A DNA stretch of 64,000 nucleotides from Pseudoalteromonas amylolytica (GTDB lineage: Bacteria > Pseudomonadota > Gammaproteobacteria > Enterobacterales > Alteromonadaceae). Position 1 is the stretch's first letter. Every line of letters starts with the position of its first letter. The notes under the pieces are model-generated. The model saw nothing but the letters and a program-made list of their open reading frames with translations, was not told the origin of the DNA and searched no databases. Position numbers and translations under genes: made by a program. The DNA is taken from NCBI RefSeq assembly GCF_001854605.1, contig NZ_MKJU01000022.1:248001-312000 (forward strand). Reading direction: 5' to 3'. Positions 9,879-19,743 of this stretch are shown here, in pieces.

Positions 9879-10925
9879 GTGTCTCAGCCTCCTCGTTCTA
9901 TTTGTATTCTCAGGCTCTCCGCGATAGGTGATGTATGTCATGCTGTTGCAGCGGTACAAGCCATTCAAGCGCGTTATCCTGATGCTGCGATCACTTGGGT
10001 GATAGGCAAAGTAGAAGCAATGTTATTGGTAGACTTACCAGGGGTTGAGTTTGTTGTTTTTGACAAAAAACAGGGTAAAGCGGCTTATCAAAATTTGAAA
10101 AGCACCTTTAAGGGGCGCAAATTTGATGTGTTGCTACACATGCAAGTAGCGCTGCGTGCTAACCTTGCCGCTCGATGCATTCCTGCCAAGGTTAAAATTG
10201 GTTTTGATAAGGGTCGTAGCAAAGAGCTGCATTCCTTATTTATCAATAAGCGTATTGCGCCACAAAACGAGCCGCATGTGCTGGAAGGCTTTCAGCAGTT
10301 TGCTCGCACCATTGGTGTTCAATGCGACACTCCAAGTTGGCATATGCCTGTATCTGCAGATGACGAACGCCAAGCATTGGCCTTGTTGGCACAGTGTAAT
10401 GATAGAGTCTTGGTGATATCACCTGCGGCTAGTAAAGCGGCGCGCAATTGGTTAAGTGAGCGCTATGCAGCCGTTGCTGAGCATGCGGCTGCACAAGGGT
10501 TTTCAGTGGTGATCACCGGTGGACCTACATCCTTAGAGCAAGAGCTGGCCAACGCGATTTGCCAACAGGCACAATGTGATATCACCAACTTAGTGGGCAA
10601 AACCCAGTTAAAGGTATTACTGTGTGTTTTAAAACAGGCAAGTTTAGTATTAGCGCCCGATACAGGGCCTGCACATATGGCTGTAACGGTTGGTACGCCC
10701 GTCATTGGCTTGTATGCTCATTCAAACCCGAAACGCACTGGGCCTTATCTGTATCAGGACTATGTGGTTGAGGTGTATCATCAAAACTTGCTCAAGCAAA
10801 AAGGCAAAACGGCGCAGCAATTACCATGGGGCGTGCGCGTGAAAGGGGATGACTTGATGCAGCAAATTCAAACCGAGCAAGTTATTGAAATGTTTGACCA
10901 TGTGGTAGAGACAGAAAAGCTATGA
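9879..10925 (+). CDS. LPS heptosyltransferase, glycosyltransferase family 9
   Basis: A 348-residue GT-B enzyme of family GT9. The N-terminus carries ILRLSAIGDVCHA, the family start motif with the catalytic Asp. The C-terminal ADP-heptose site is APDTGPAHMA followed by GLYAHSNPKRTGPY. It transfers L-glycero-D-manno-heptose onto the inner core; whether it is heptosyltransferase I or another GT9 member cannot be settled from the sequence alone. GTG 9879 is preferred over an upstream TTG (9861) because AGGA at 9870-9873 sits 5 bases before it. The end overlaps gmhB by 4 bp. Confidence 0.88.
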   Translation: MSQPPRSICILRLSAIGDVCHAVAAVQAIQARYPDAAITWVIGKVEAMLLVDLPGVEFVVFDKKQGKAAYQNLKSTFKGRKFDVLLHMQVALRANLAARCIPAKVKIGFDKGRSKELHSLFINKRIAPQNEPHVLEGFQQFARTIGVQCDTPSWHMPVSADDERQALALLAQCNDRVLVISPAASKAARNWLSERYAAVAEHAAAQGFSVVITGGPTSLEQELANAICQQAQCDITNLVGKTQLKVLLCVLKQASLVLAPDTGPAHMAVTVGTPVIGLYAHSNPKRTGPYLYQDYVVEVYHQNLLKQKGKTAQQLPWGVRVKGDDLMQQIQTEQVIEMFDHVVETEKL

Positions 10926-11488
10926 GCAAGCAGCAAAACAAAGCGATTTTTTTAGACCGAGATGGCGTGATTAATGTTGACCATGCCTATGTTCACAAGG
11001 TTGAAGATTTTGAGTTTATTGACGGCGTATTCGAAGCCTGTCAGCAGTTTATTGCCCAAGGTTATATTATCGTTGTGGTGACCAACCAATCAGGCATTGG
11101 CCGTGGGTATTATGACCAGCAGCAGTTTGCCACATTGAGTGAGTGGATGTGTGGTGAGTTTGCAAAACATCAAGTCACAATCAGTAAGGTCTATTACTGC
11201 CCGCATCACCCTGAAAAAGCACTCCCTGAATTTCAAAAAGAATGTGACTGTCGAAAACCTAGCCCAGGTATGCTCAATGAGGCAATCGCTGAGTTTGATA
11301 TTGATGTCAGTGAAAGTGTGATGGTCGGTGATAAGCTGTCGGATATTGAAGCTGCCAGAGCCGCGGGAGTTAATCTTGCGATTTTGGTAGAGTCTGGCCA
11401 ATCCTTCAGTGATGAAGCAAAGCGTCAAGCTGATCATGTGTGTGCCTCTTTAAGCCAAGTCCCGGCGTTATTACCGCTTGTCTCATAA
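10922..11488 (+). CDS. gmhB: D-glycero-beta-D-manno-heptose 1,7-bisphosphate 7-phosphatase
   Basis: A 188-residue HAD-family phosphatase with FLDRDGVINVD (nucleophile Asp), VTNQSGIGRGYY, the zinc-binding loop CPHHPEKALPEF...CDCRKP typical of GmhB, and MVGDKLSDIEAA for the magnesium site. It removes the 7-phosphate from heptose 1,7-bisphosphate between the two HldE reactions. The ATG overlaps the heptosyltransferase stop (ATGA), so the two are co-translated. Together with gmhA and hldE it gives the ADP-heptose pathway except for the epimerase HldD, which is not in this window. Confidence 0.94.
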   Translation: MSKQQNKAIFLDRDGVINVDHAYVHKVEDFEFIDGVFEACQQFIAQGYIIVVVTNQSGIGRGYYDQQQFATLSEWMCGEFAKHQVTISKVYYCPHHPEKALPEFQKECDCRKPSPGMLNEAIAEFDIDVSESVMVGDKLSDIEAARAAGVNLAILVESGQSFSDEAKRQADHVCASLSQVPALLPLVS

Positions 11489-11521
11489 GTATTTACTTTA
11501 AGACTTAGCGCACCATAATCA

Positions 11522-11543
11522 CAACCCGTGCATTTACGGGTTG
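11522..11543 (+). terminator. Hairpin terminator candidate after gmhB
   Basis: A perfect 8-bp stem (CAACCCGT / ACGGGTTG) with a 6-base loop, followed by AACCTTTTAC. It lies 34 bp after gmhB and ends the heptose operon before kbl. The downstream T-run is short, so rho-independent activity is plausible but not certain. Confidence 0.55.
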
Positions 11544-11655
11544 AACCTTTTACAATAGCAACCCAGTTTGATTGACCCAGTACACGCTTAGGCACTCTCA
11601 CGTGATGGTAAAATGGCGTGTACATTGGGACCCGTGCAAATAATGGAGACTCCAA

Positions 11656-12852
11656 ATGAGAGCATCGGCCTTTTATAGCCAGCTACAGCAACAGCTTGAA
11701 GAAGTAAAAGCTGAAGGTTTGTATAAAAATGAACGCGTGATCACTTCTTCTCAACAAGCGCAAATCGCAGTTGAAAGCGGCGAATCAGTAATTAACTTCT
11801 GCGCAAACAACTATTTGGGATTAGCAAATCATCCAAGCCTTATTGCTGCTGCCAAGCAAGGCTTGGACGCGCACGGTTTTGGTGTTGCATCGGTTCGTTT
11901 TATTTGTGGTACGCAAAACATTCACAAAACTTTAGAAGCAAAAATCAGTGAGTTTTTGCAAACAGAAGACACTATCTTGTACTCGTCATGTTTTGATGCC
12001 AATACGGGTTTGTTTGAAACGATTTTAGGCCCTGATGATGCAATCATCTCAGATGCGCTAAACCATGCCTCTATCATTGATGGTGTTCGCCTATGTAAAG
12101 CTAAACGTTTCCGCTATGCTAATAACGATATGGCTGATTTGGAGCAACAGTTGATTGCTGCAACACAAGCAGGTGCTAAAACTAAACTGATTGCTACAGA
12201 TGGCGTGTTCTCAATGGATGGGGTTATCTGTAATTTGGAAGCGGTATGTGACTTGGCTGACAAATATGATGCATTGGTGATGGTTGATGACTCTCACGCG
12301 GTTGGCTTTGTAGGTGAAAATGGACGCGGTACACCTGAATACTGTGGTGTTATGGACCGCGTTGATATCATCACGGGTACCTTAGGCAAAGCGCTTGGTG
12401 GCGCTTCAGGTGGTTATACATCAGGTAAAAAAGAAGTGATTGATTGGTTGCGCCAGCGCTCACGTCCGTACTTGTTCTCAAACTCATTGGCACCATCAAT
12501 TGTCACAGCCTCAATCGCCGTATTAGATATGCTAAAAGAAGGTAAAGAGTTACGTGATACTTTGTGGCGTAATGCCGCGTACTTCCGTGAAAATATGGAA
12601 GCGGCTGGTTTCACATGTGCGGGTAAAGATCACGCTATTATTCCTGTGATGTTGGGGGATGCTAAGGTTGCTGCGCAAATGGCTGATAAATTACTGGCAG
12701 AGGGCATTTACGTGACTGGCTTCTCATTCCCTGTCGTACCAAAGGGGCAAGCGAGAATTCGTACTCAAATTTCAGCTGCACACACACAAGAGCAGCTTGA
12801 TAAAGCGATTGCTGCCTTCACTCGTATTGGCAAAGAGTTGGGTATTATTTAA
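11656..12852 (+). CDS. kbl: Glycine C-acetyltransferase (2-amino-3-ketobutyrate CoA ligase)
   Basis: A 398-residue PLP enzyme of the alpha-oxoamine synthase family. It has the [13 protein letters not shown]-terminal motif, [10 protein letters not shown] for the cofactor aspartate and histidine, and [13 protein letters not shown] with the PLP lysine. It splits 2-amino-3-ketobutyrate with CoA to glycine and acetyl-CoA, the second step of threonine degradation. GGAG at 11645-11648 is placed 7 bases before ATG 11656. The gene precedes tdh with a 42-bp gap in the usual pair order. In E. coli, kbl-tdh also lies beside LPS heptose genes. Confidence 0.96.
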   Translation: MRASAFYSQLQQQLEEVKAEGLYKNERVITSSQQAQIAVESGESVINFCANNYLGLANHPSLIAAAKQGLDAHGFGVASVRFICGTQNIHKTLEAKISEFLQTEDTILYSSCFDANTGLFETILGPDDAIISDALNHASIIDGVRLCKAKRFRYANNDMADLEQQLIAATQAGAKTKLIATDGVFSMDGVICNLEAVCDLADKYDALVMVDDSHAVGFVGENGRGTPEYCGVMDRVDIITGTLGKALGGASGGYTSGKKEVIDWLRQRSRPYLFSNSLAPSIVTASIAVLDMLKEGKELRDTLWRNAAYFRENMEAAGFTCAGKDHAIIPVMLGDAKVAAQMADKLLAEGIYVTGFSFPVVPKGQARIRTQISAAHTQEQLDKAIAAFTRIGKELGII

Positions 12853-12894
12853 TTTTAAAGCGAAGCGGTGGCTTCCTTGTTTTGAGTAACGATT

Positions 12895-13920
12895 ATGAAA
12901 GCTTTATCTAAGTTAAAAGCCGAACCAGGGATTTGGATGACGGATGCGCCTAAACCGGAAGTAGGGCACAACGATCTGTTGATTAAAATCCGCAAAACTG
13001 CAATTTGTGGCACCGATGTACATATCTACAAGTGGGATGAATGGGCACAAAACACCATTCCAACGCCTATGGTTGTAGGTCATGAATATGTGGGTGAAGT
13101 GGTTGATATGGGCCAAGAAGTACGTGGCTTTAACATTGGTGATAGGGTCTCTGGTGAAGGGCATATCACGTGTGGTCACTGTCGTAACTGTCGAGCAGGT
13201 CGCGTACATTTATGTCGTAATACGACGGGTGTTGGTGTTAACCGAGAAGGGTCGTTTGCAGAATACTTAGTGATCCCTGCGTTTAACGCGTTCAAGATCC
13301 CAGATAACATTTCTGACGAGCTGGCTTCAATTTTTGACCCATTTGGTAATGCTGTACACACCGCTTTGTCGTTTGACTTAGTAGGTGAGGATGTATTAAT
13401 CACAGGTGCCGGTCCAATTGGTATCATGGCTGCTGCCGTTGCAAAGCATGTGGGTGCACGTCATGTGGTGATCACTGATGTGAATGAATACCGCCTTGAG
13501 TTGGCTCGCAAAATGGGCGCAACGCGTGCCGTAAATGTCGCTAACGAAAAACTTGAAGATATAATGAAAGAGCTGGGAATGACCGAAGGGTTTGATATCG
13601 GGCTGGAAATGTCAGGTGTCCCTGTGGCGTTCAATAGTATGCTCAACAACATGAATCACGGTGGTAAGGTCGCCATGTTAGGTATTCCACCTTCAGATAT
13701 GGCGGTTGATTGGAACCAAGTGATTTTCAAAGGGTTAGTGATCAAGGGTATTTATGGTCGCGAAATGTTTGAGACTTGGTATAAGATGGCAAGCTTAATT
13801 CAATCAGGGTTAAACCTTGAGCCAATTATTACCCATCAATTCCATATCGATGATTTCCAGACTGGTTTTGATACCATGATCTCTGGTCAATCAGGCAAAG
13901 TGATCTTAAACTGGGATTAG
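12895..13920 (+). CDS. tdh: L-threonine 3-dehydrogenase
   Basis: A 341-residue zinc-dependent medium-chain dehydrogenase. It has the catalytic zinc site [13 protein letters not shown] and GHEYVGEV, the structural zinc loop with four cysteines [15 protein letters not shown], and a Rossmann motif [11 protein letters not shown]. It oxidises threonine to 2-amino-3-ketobutyrate with NAD, feeding Kbl. Length and motifs match E. coli Tdh throughout. It is followed closely by a strong terminator, so kbl-tdh forms a closed two-gene operon. Confidence 0.97.
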   Translation: MKALSKLKAEPGIWMTDAPKPEVGHNDLLIKIRKTAICGTDVHIYKWDEWAQNTIPTPMVVGHEYVGEVVDMGQEVRGFNIGDRVSGEGHITCGHCRNCRAGRVHLCRNTTGVGVNREGSFAEYLVIPAFNAFKIPDNISDELASIFDPFGNAVHTALSFDLVGEDVLITGAGPIGIMAAAVAKHVGARHVVITDVNEYRLELARKMGATRAVNVANEKLEDIMKELGMTEGFDIGLEMSGVPVAFNSMLNNMNHGGKVAMLGIPPSDMAVDWNQVIFKGLVIKGIYGREMFETWYKMASLIQSGLNLEPIITHQFHIDDFQTGFDTMISGQSGKVILNWD

Positions 13921-13940
13921 TAGCCGTATTTTACATATCA

Positions 13941-13963
13941 AAGGCGACATCGGTCGCCTTTTT
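13941..13963 (+). terminator. Rho-independent terminator after kbl-tdh
   Basis: An 8-bp stem (AAGGCGAC / GTCGCCTT) with the 4-base loop ATCG and a following TTT, 20 bp downstream of the tdh stop. Confidence 0.85.
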
Positions 13964-13986
13964 GCATTTTATGAGTAGTAAACTTT

Positions 13987-14304
13987 ATGTCAATGAAACA
14001 CATTTCTGTCGCACAGACCAAACAATTCTTAGAGCGTGATGATGTTGTGATTGCGGATATTCGTGATGAGAACAGTTTTTCGCAAGGGCATATTCCCGGC
14101 GCGGAGCACCTATCTAATGCGAATATCGCGCATTTTATGCAAGAAAAAGAGTTTGATCAGCCTATCATCGTGGTCTGTTATCACGGGATCAGCTCTCAAG
14201 GTGCCGCGAGCTATTTGATTGAGCAAGGCTTTGAAGATGTTTATAGCATGGATGGTGGCTTTACTCAGTGGGCTTCAGAGTTACCGGACTTTATAAGCAA
14301 ATGA
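13987..14304 (+). CDS. glpE: Thiosulfate sulfurtransferase GlpE (single-domain rhodanese)
   Basis: A 105-residue single rhodanese domain. The active-site loop is CYHGISS, with the persulfide-forming Cys about residue 65, matching GlpE. An upstream ADIRDENSF motif corresponds to the conserved DxR of the family. It transfers sulfur from thiosulfate to cyanide or thioredoxin in vitro. The last four bases overlap the glpG start (ATGA), as expected for the glpE-glpG pair. The glp operon regulator found in E. coli is absent here. Confidence 0.92.
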   Translation: MSMKHISVAQTKQFLERDDVVIADIRDENSFSQGHIPGAEHLSNANIAHFMQEKEFDQPIIVVCYHGISSQGAASYLIEQGFEDVYSMDGGFTQWASELPDFISK

Positions 14305-15116
14305 TTTTACTAGGGACGCATAATAATCCTCGTGCAGTCCAAGGGGCTGTTGATTATTTCAAAACACAGGGCATATCTGTGAGTTTGCGCTCCAGCGATG
14401 GTGTTAATGTTGAAGTGTGGGTCCCAGAAGCCTATCAGGAAAAAGCCGAAACTCTTTGGCAGGATTTTGTTACTAACCCACATGATCGCAAGTATGCAGA
14501 CGCCTCGTGGCAAAGCGGACAAACCAACTCGGCATTGATCTACAGCGGTAGTGAGCTCAATATTTGGCAGCGCTTTAGTGCTTTGCATTGGTTTTTGAAA
14601 CTGATTTTTGTATTGTGCTTAATCGTATTCAGCAGCTTTTATTTATTTGATGCGAACGCTATTTTCGCCAATCTACAGTTTAAACCCGACGCGCCATTGA
14701 GCTGGATAACGCCCGCGCTGTTACACTTTGGTGCTTTACATCTGGTATTCAACCTCAGTTGGTGGTTGCACCTCGGCCATCAAATAGTTCAGCGTACTGG
14801 TGCGCGCTACCTTTTTGTGCTTTTTATAGTCAGTAGTCTCGTTAGCAATTGGGCTCAATTTTTGATGGTCGATAGTCGCTTTGGCGGGTTAAGTGGGGTG
14901 GTCTATGCGCTGCTTGGCTTCGCTTGGATTTACAGCGTAAAACACCCAACACAAGAGCCCATTGTTGGTAAACCAATTGTTGGGTTTATGCTGTTATGGA
15001 TGATTTTTGGCTTTACCGAGCTATTTTTTATCAGCATGGCAAATTGGGCGCATTTGTTTGGCTTGCTCAGTGGTATGTTAATCGCATTCATACAACCTAG
15101 GCGAAAAACAGCCTAG
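14301..15116 (+). CDS. glpG: Rhomboid intramembrane serine protease GlpG
   Basis: A 271-residue rhomboid protease. An N-terminal cytoplasmic domain (about 1-90) precedes six membrane helices. The catalytic dyad is Ser198 in GGLSGVVYALLG and His251 in ANWAHLFGLLSG; the HLVFN segment before residue 152 supplies the oxyanion-side residues. The start at ATG 14301 overlaps the glpE stop and gives the usual N-terminus (MILLGTHNNP); the longer open frame back to 14268 lies inside glpE and is not used. The stop overlaps that of the convergent FliL-like gene at CTAG. Confidence 0.93.
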   Translation: MILLGTHNNPRAVQGAVDYFKTQGISVSLRSSDGVNVEVWVPEAYQEKAETLWQDFVTNPHDRKYADASWQSGQTNSALIYSGSELNIWQRFSALHWFLKLIFVLCLIVFSSFYLFDANAIFANLQFKPDAPLSWITPALLHFGALHLVFNLSWWLHLGHQIVQRTGARYLFVLFIVSSLVSNWAQFLMVDSRFGGLSGVVYALLGFAWIYSVKHPTQEPIVGKPIVGFMLLWMIFGFTELFFISMANWAHLFGLLSGMLIAFIQPRRKTA

Positions 15117-15511
15117 TGATATAAATACTTGGTGAATAGTACGTCACGGATGATTTCTTCACCTGTTTCTTCTTTTAATAGGTTTTTAAGTCTATCTGCA
15201 CAGCGTCGACGAATTTCTTCACGGCCTGTAAGTGACTTGATGGTTTCTTCAGGCTCTTTGCTTAGAATTTGTACTATTGCATCTCTAAGCAAGGGAGTGT
15301 GATGCTCAACAACACCTATATTGCCAACATCATCTAGCATCAAATCTACTGTTACGCGCACATAACCAAGTTTTTTATTTGATTGACCAATGTAATTGGT
15401 AATGATATCTGGCTCAAAACCAAAGTAGCCTACATTGGAATTCGCTCGTGCTCCAAAGCTGCTCACAGCCAGCATAAAAATCGCGACAAGTAGATAGTAA
15501 GGCTTATTCAT
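15113..15511 (-). CDS. FliL-like exported protein outside any flagellar cluster
   Basis: A 132-residue protein with an N-terminal hydrophobic segment or signal peptide (MNKPYYLLVAIFMLAVSSF) and a FliL-like domain, marked by LGYVRVTVDLML, a central HTPLLRDAIVQILS helix and a charged C-terminal helix. FliL proteins sit around the flagellar stator and resemble stomatin-type domains. No flagellar genes surround this copy, which is flanked by glpG and ubiC, so it is probably a paralogue with a separate job. The frame is open upstream to 15700, but that extension lacks a sensible signal. An ATG at 15532 (MGILIV) is an alternative start. Confidence 0.75.
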   Translation of the reverse strand: MNKPYYLLVAIFMLAVSSFGARANSNVGYFGFEPDIITNYIGQSNKKLGYVRVTVDLMLDDVGNIGVVEHHTPLLRDAIVQILSKEPEETIKSLTGREEIRRRCADRLKNLLKEETGEEIIRDVLFTKYLYH

Positions 15512-15666
15512 AACAATTAGAATTCCCATTGGTTCAACGGTATAGTTTGCAAGGCTAAGTGTATACGTAAATGTAATTAATTTACATATTTGAAGTGTAT
15601 ATCCTATTAAAATATCAGTGAACTTTTGCCAAGAGCGGGGGAGTGCTATGATATACGCGAGTTTAT

Positions 15667-16236
15667 TTGATAGCAGATATTGTTTTGTTAATAACCCCAT
15701 TTACCATTGATTTTGAATGGCATTCCGCACGCGAATGCTCGTACCTGCCTAATCCTGATGCTTCGATGATCTTGAATGAAGGCTCGTTAACTGCATTACT
15801 GAAAAGCCAAAGTGACCAATTTAGAGTCGATGTGTTGCGTGAGCAGTGGTTGGCAAGTAATGTTTTACATAAAGACTTACTCGGTGAGCAGTGTAGACAG
15901 ATACAATGTCGTGAGGTGCTACTCGTTTGCGACGATGTAGCTCGGGTTTATGCGCAAAGCTGGATTAGTACACAGGCCTCTGATTTAGGTGTGCGTCAAC
16001 TCGGATCTCGACCCTTGGGAGAGGTTTTGTTTCAAGATGAATCATGGCAGCGCTCAGAATTAGAAGTTGCGTGCGTTAACAATCTTTCAGGATACGACGC
16101 TTTATTGAATGACTTGCAATTACCTCTACAAAGGATGTACGCGAGGCGCCGTGTGTTTACCAACCGAGAGGCCAAGATCATGGTCTGTGAAGTATTTTTA
16201 CCTAAGGTGAATTATGCAGCTCAACTTGCTAAGTAG
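15667..16236 (+). CDS. ubiC: Chorismate--pyruvate lyase
   Basis: A protein of about 189 residues matching Ubi[10 protein letters not shown] near residue 80, [11 protein letters not shown] with the product-binding loop, the RRRVF arginines, and the C-terminal [10 protein letters not shown] strand. It converts chorismate to 4-hydroxybenzoate and pyruvate, the first committed step of ubiquinone synthesis. The start is uncertain because no in-frame ATG precedes the conserved region. TTG at 15667 is the longest option and TTG 15685 gives a shorter N-terminus. The gene overlaps ubiA by 23 bp. Confidence 0.88.
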   Translation: MIADIVLLITPFTIDFEWHSARECSYLPNPDASMILNEGSLTALLKSQSDQFRVDVLREQWLASNVLHKDLLGEQCRQIQCREVLLVCDDVARVYAQSWISTQASDLGVRQLGSRPLGEVLFQDESWQRSELEVACVNNLSGYDALLNDLQLPLQRMYARRRVFTNREAKIMVCEVFLPKVNYAAQLAK

Positions 16237-17083
16237 GTCGCATTTACCCGCTTATTTTCGGCTGATGAGAACAGATAGACCGATAGGCACTTTGTTATTA
16301 CTATGGCCAACTTATTGGGCGTTGTGGATAGCAAATGCAGGTGTACCACCGATGCATTTATTGTTGGTATTTAGTTGCGGTGTTTTCATCATGCGCAGCG
16401 CTGGTTGTGTGATCAACGATTTTGCTGACCGAAAGGTAGACGGTGCAGTCAAAAGAACCTCAAATCGACCATTAGCCTTGGGGGAAGTACAACCGGGTGA
16501 AGCGCTAAGTTTGTTCATCGTACTAATTTTGTGTGCATTTGTGCTGGTACTGACGCTTAACTGGCAGACTATTTTACTGTCTATCGCTGCACTTGTGCTT
16601 GCGGCCTGTTATCCGTTTATGAAACGCTACACCCATTTACCTCAAGTTGTTTTGGGAATGGCGTATAGCTTTTCAATTCCAATGGCGTTTATGGCCAGTA
16701 ACAATGCTGTACCTGTGCACGCGTGGTGGTTGTTTTTAGCAAACGTTTTATGGACTGTGGCCTATGACACTATGTATGCCATGGTGGATAGGGATGACGA
16801 TTTAAAAATAGGCGTTAAATCAACGGCTATTTTATTTGGTTGTTATGATAGGCATTGGATAGCTTTGCTTAATATTGCGTTTGTGTCATTACTTGCTTAT
16901 GTGGGTATGCAGCTGTCGTTAGCTGGGTACTATTTTGCTGGATTAGTTGTGGCCGTAGCATTATTGGTGAAACTTCAAATAGCCATACACACTCGTGATA
17001 GAGACCACTGTTTTAACTCATTTTTGCGTAACAATCGGGTTGGTTTGGTGATATTTGTTGGTATCGCGCTGAGTTATATATAA
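16214..17083 (+). CDS. ubiA: 4-hydroxybenzoate octaprenyltransferase
   Basis: A 289-residue integral membrane prenyltransferase with eight or nine hydrophobic helices. It has both aspartate-rich motifs: [11 protein letters not shown], followed by the conserved RTSNRPLA segment, and [17 protein letters not shown]. It attaches the polyprenyl tail to 4-hydroxybenzoate from UbiC. The ATG lies within the end of ubiC and is preceded by AAGGTG at 16204-16209, so the two enzymes are translationally linked. Confidence 0.95.
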   Translation: MQLNLLSRSHLPAYFRLMRTDRPIGTLLLLWPTYWALWIANAGVPPMHLLLVFSCGVFIMRSAGCVINDFADRKVDGAVKRTSNRPLALGEVQPGEALSLFIVLILCAFVLVLTLNWQTILLSIAALVLAACYPFMKRYTHLPQVVLGMAYSFSIPMAFMASNNAVPVHAWWLFLANVLWTVAYDTMYAMVDRDDDLKIGVKSTAILFGCYDRHWIALLNIAFVSLLAYVGMQLSLAGYYFAGLVVAVALLVKLQIAIHTRDRDHCFNSFLRNNRVGLVIFVGIALSYI

Positions 17084-17097
17084 ACCAGAATTTTTAA

Positions 17098-17124
17098 AAA
17101 AAGGATGCCTTAAGCATCCTTTTT
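17098..17124. terminator. Bidirectional terminator between ubiA and the LysR gene
   Basis: An 11-bp stem (AAAAAGGATGC / GCATCCTTTTT) with the loop CTTAA. A- and T-runs on both sides let it serve ubiA on the plus strand and the LysR gene on the minus strand. Confidence 0.85.
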
Positions 17125-17141
17125 CAAAAATATGAAAATAT

Positions 17142-18041
17142 TTATATATTTGATGCGCAAGCTTTGGCTTTCGCTGAGTTTTCTATCAAACCAAGTAAAT
17201 GTTTGATGTGACCATCTCTGTTAACGTGATGGTTAGTTTGCACAACTAACTGCTCGTGGTTGATATCCTTATTTGTTTTCAAAATCACTAAACTTGGATC
17301 CTGTGCGATAGTATTAGCATGCTCAATGCTGGCTATAGCGAAGTGATTCGATTGTTTTAGGCCATCCATGACTTGATCAATGTTACCAATCTTCATACTG
17401 CTACTTTTATTAAGCCCATCAACAGCTTCATTGAGCATGGTTTGTACTTGCTTGGATTGTGAAAAACAGCCGAACATAGGGTAATCGTACAGCTCTTCTT
17501 TACGTAGTGAGTCTTTACTAGCAAGCGGGTGGTGTTTTGCAACAAACAGAATAAGTTGGTCAGGAAGGTAAATATCACTGACAACATTGCTAGCACTTTG
17601 CAAATAGACACTAATATCAATTTCCCCAAGCTGCAACTTACGGGTTAACTCATGCTCGTCTTGCAACTGCATCTCAATTTTAATGTTTGGGTAATCAGCA
17701 AGGAACTGACCACATGACATAGGTACAATAGAGCTAGCGTCGTTGGTGTAACCAATGACCAACTTCTGTTGATCTCTACCAAACAGGCTTTGTTTGATAG
17801 TTTTCTTGGTCATTTCTAACTCTGACAGCGTTGTTTTACAGTAACTTAAAAACATTTCGCCCTGTTCTGTAAGCCTCACAGAGCGTGTTGAACGCTTAAC
17901 AAGTTCGCATCCAATTTCATCTTCAAGCGTTTGAATGCTTCTAGTCAAAGCTGATGTACTAATCTTTGTTTGTTCAGCAGCTTGTCTAAAGTGGCGCAAG
18001 TTACCTAAAGCGACAAACTGTTCTAGTTGTTCAAATCTCAT
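17142..18041 (-). CDS. LysR-type transcriptional regulator, target unknown
   Basis: A 299-residue LTTR. The N-terminal winged helix-turn-helix (1-60) reads FRQAAEQTKISTSALTRSIQTLE, with the typical helix pattern and the LTEQGEMFL segment after the wing. The C-terminal effector domain has a FVAKHHPLA segment like other family members. The neighbouring genes are an HD-GYP response regulator upstream and ubiA convergent downstream. No divergent metabolic gene sits at its promoter, so its target cannot be guessed from position. Confidence 0.85.
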   Translation of the reverse strand: MRFEQLEQFVALGNLRHFRQAAEQTKISTSALTRSIQTLEDEIGCELVKRSTRSVRLTEQGEMFLSYCKTTLSELEMTKKTIKQSLFGRDQQKLVIGYTNDASSIVPMSCGQFLADYPNIKIEMQLQDEHELTRKLQLGEIDISVYLQSASNVVSDIYLPDQLILFVAKHHPLASKDSLRKEELYDYPMFGCFSQSKQVQTMLNEAVDGLNKSSSMKIGNIDQVMDGLKQSNHFAIASIEHANTIAQDPSLVILKTNKDINHEQLVVQTNHHVNRDGHIKHLLGLIENSAKAKACASNI

Positions 18042-18153
18042 TCGAAATTCCTTTTAATTTCTACAAGTGACACAACGGTATTGTGTATTTTCCTAATACT
18101 AATACAAGTAATGGAAGATTGAAAGTGAAAATTTTACATTCTGCTTACAAAAG

Positions 18154-19680
18154 TCAATCGGGGTAGCTATCTCTAATTGCAATAAACTGATCTAAGTTGT
18201 TTATAAACAGATCAACAAGCTTTGGTTCAAACTGCTTCCCTTTCTCAGATTGTATCAGCGCTAACACTTTTTCTAAAGGCCATGAAGGTTTATAACATCG
18301 ATCGCTACCTAATGCGTCAAACACATCAGCCAAAGCTGTGATACGGCCAACAATATCGATTTGTTCACCTTTGAGACCTCTGGGATAGCCAGAACCATCC
18401 CACTTTTCATGATGCTGATGGGCTATTGTAGCGCCACATTGTAAAATTTCGTTAGAAGAATGTTGTAAAATTTCGTAACCAGTCTGAGCGTGGGTCTTCA
18501 TAATTTCCCATTCAGCATCGTTCAGTTTGTCTGGTTTATTTAAAATTTCATCTGGTATGCTGATTTTTCCAATATCGTGTAGTGGCGAAGCGAGCTTGAT
18601 GATCTCGGCGTAATAATCAGACAAGCCGTACAGTTGCGCCATTAGCATACTGTAGTGAGCGACCCTTTTGACGTGTGAACCAGTCTCTTTAGAGCGACGC
18701 TCAACGGCCTCACCAAGAATATAGGAGAGTTCTTTTTGTGAATCTTTTACCGTTTCTCTTAATTTAATATTGTCGTAGGCCAACGCGATGTTGTTGGCAA
18801 AAAACTCCAGCAGCTGTCTGTCAGTGCTTTTCATTTGCGAGTCTTTGCCAACATACAGCATGGTTTCACCGCCACCAGCGGAAGGAAAGTAGCCGACGTA
18901 TTCCGTCTCTGTAGATCGAGATGCCTTGAGGTTATGAGATTCGATGAATAGCTCTTTAACATGGTCGGGTATTACGGATGAATTTGGTTCTACGCCTTCA
19001 CCTGATGCAGCTAATAGCTTGAAGTGTGAACCTGACTCTTTACGGTTATTAATGGCGGCAGCACAATAAATATCGTTATCACTGAGCCCCATCACGTTAG
19101 ACACATGTGCCAAAATAGTGGAAGCGAACTCCCTGACACTGTTGCATTTCAAAAAAGAGGATGAAGCATTAATTATTTGTTCTAATCCTCGTTTGTGTTT
19201 TTCAATGGTTTGAATGTCTCGATGAGCACGTAATGCTGAGTAGAGTAACGTTTTCAATTTAACTGCGGTTAACTCAGTTTTATTCTTGTAGTCGTTAATA
19301 TCGTAGTCTCTGATCACAGATTCTTCAGGTGCTTCCCCAGGTTGACCTGTGCGTAGAATAAGCCTCACATCATGATTGGCTAAATCGTTACGAATATATT
19401 TTATCAGATCGAGCCCAGCATGGCTGGTCTCCATGACTACATCTACCAAACCTACCGAAATGAGCTGCTCTTTTTCGAGTATTGTTTTGGCTTCTTTTGC
19501 AGAATAAGCATGGTGAAAACGTAATGGTTTTTTTTCAAATTCAAAACCAGACAGAACTAGTTTTGTAACTTGGTGAATATCCTCCTCGTCATCAACAATC
19601 AGAATGTCCCAGTATTCAGACTTTAATTGTGGGGTCGTTGGTTCTTCAATAGAATCATCAGAGAAAAGAAAACTGCTCAC
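18154..19680 (-). CDS. Response regulator with REC, DUF3369 and HD-GYP domains
   Basis: A 508-residue protein. The receiver domain (about 25-150) has acidic residues VDDEED and a phosphoacceptor Asp in GLVDVVM. DUF3369, a GAF-like sensor, occupies about 155-320. The HD-GYP domain (about 335-495) has LHDIGK at 367-372, HAQTG, HQHHEKWDGSGYP at about 421-433, and a conserved DVFDALGSDR segment. All metal ligands and the GYP triplet are present, so it is predicted to hydrolyse cyclic-di-GMP when phosphorylated. No partner histidine kinase is adjacent. A gap of about 110 bp separates it from the downstream LysR gene. Confidence 0.9.
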   Translation of the reverse strand: MSSFLFSDDSIEEPTTPQLKSEYWDILIVDDEEDIHQVTKLVLSGFEFEKKPLRFHHAYSAKEAKTILEKEQLISVGLVDVVMETSHAGLDLIKYIRNDLANHDVRLILRTGQPGEAPEESVIRDYDINDYKNKTELTAVKLKTLLYSALRAHRDIQTIEKHKRGLEQIINASSSFLKCNSVREFASTILAHVSNVMGLSDNDIYCAAAINNRKESGSHFKLLAASGEGVEPNSSVIPDHVKELFIESHNLKASRSTETEYVGYFPSAGGGETMLYVGKDSQMKSTDRQLLEFFANNIALAYDNIKLRETVKDSQKELSYILGEAVERRSKETGSHVKRVAHYSMLMAQLYGLSDYYAEIIKLASPLHDIGKISIPDEILNKPDKLNDAEWEIMKTHAQTGYEILQHSSNEILQCGATIAHQHHEKWDGSGYPRGLKGEQIDIVGRITALADVFDALGSDRCYKPSWPLEKVLALIQSEKGKQFEPKLVDLFINNLDQFIAIRDSYPD

Positions 19681-19743
19681 TCGTTGGCCCTTTAATGACT
19701 GTTTACTTTGTCAGTATAGTCATTAAAGTCAGCATCTGCTTAA

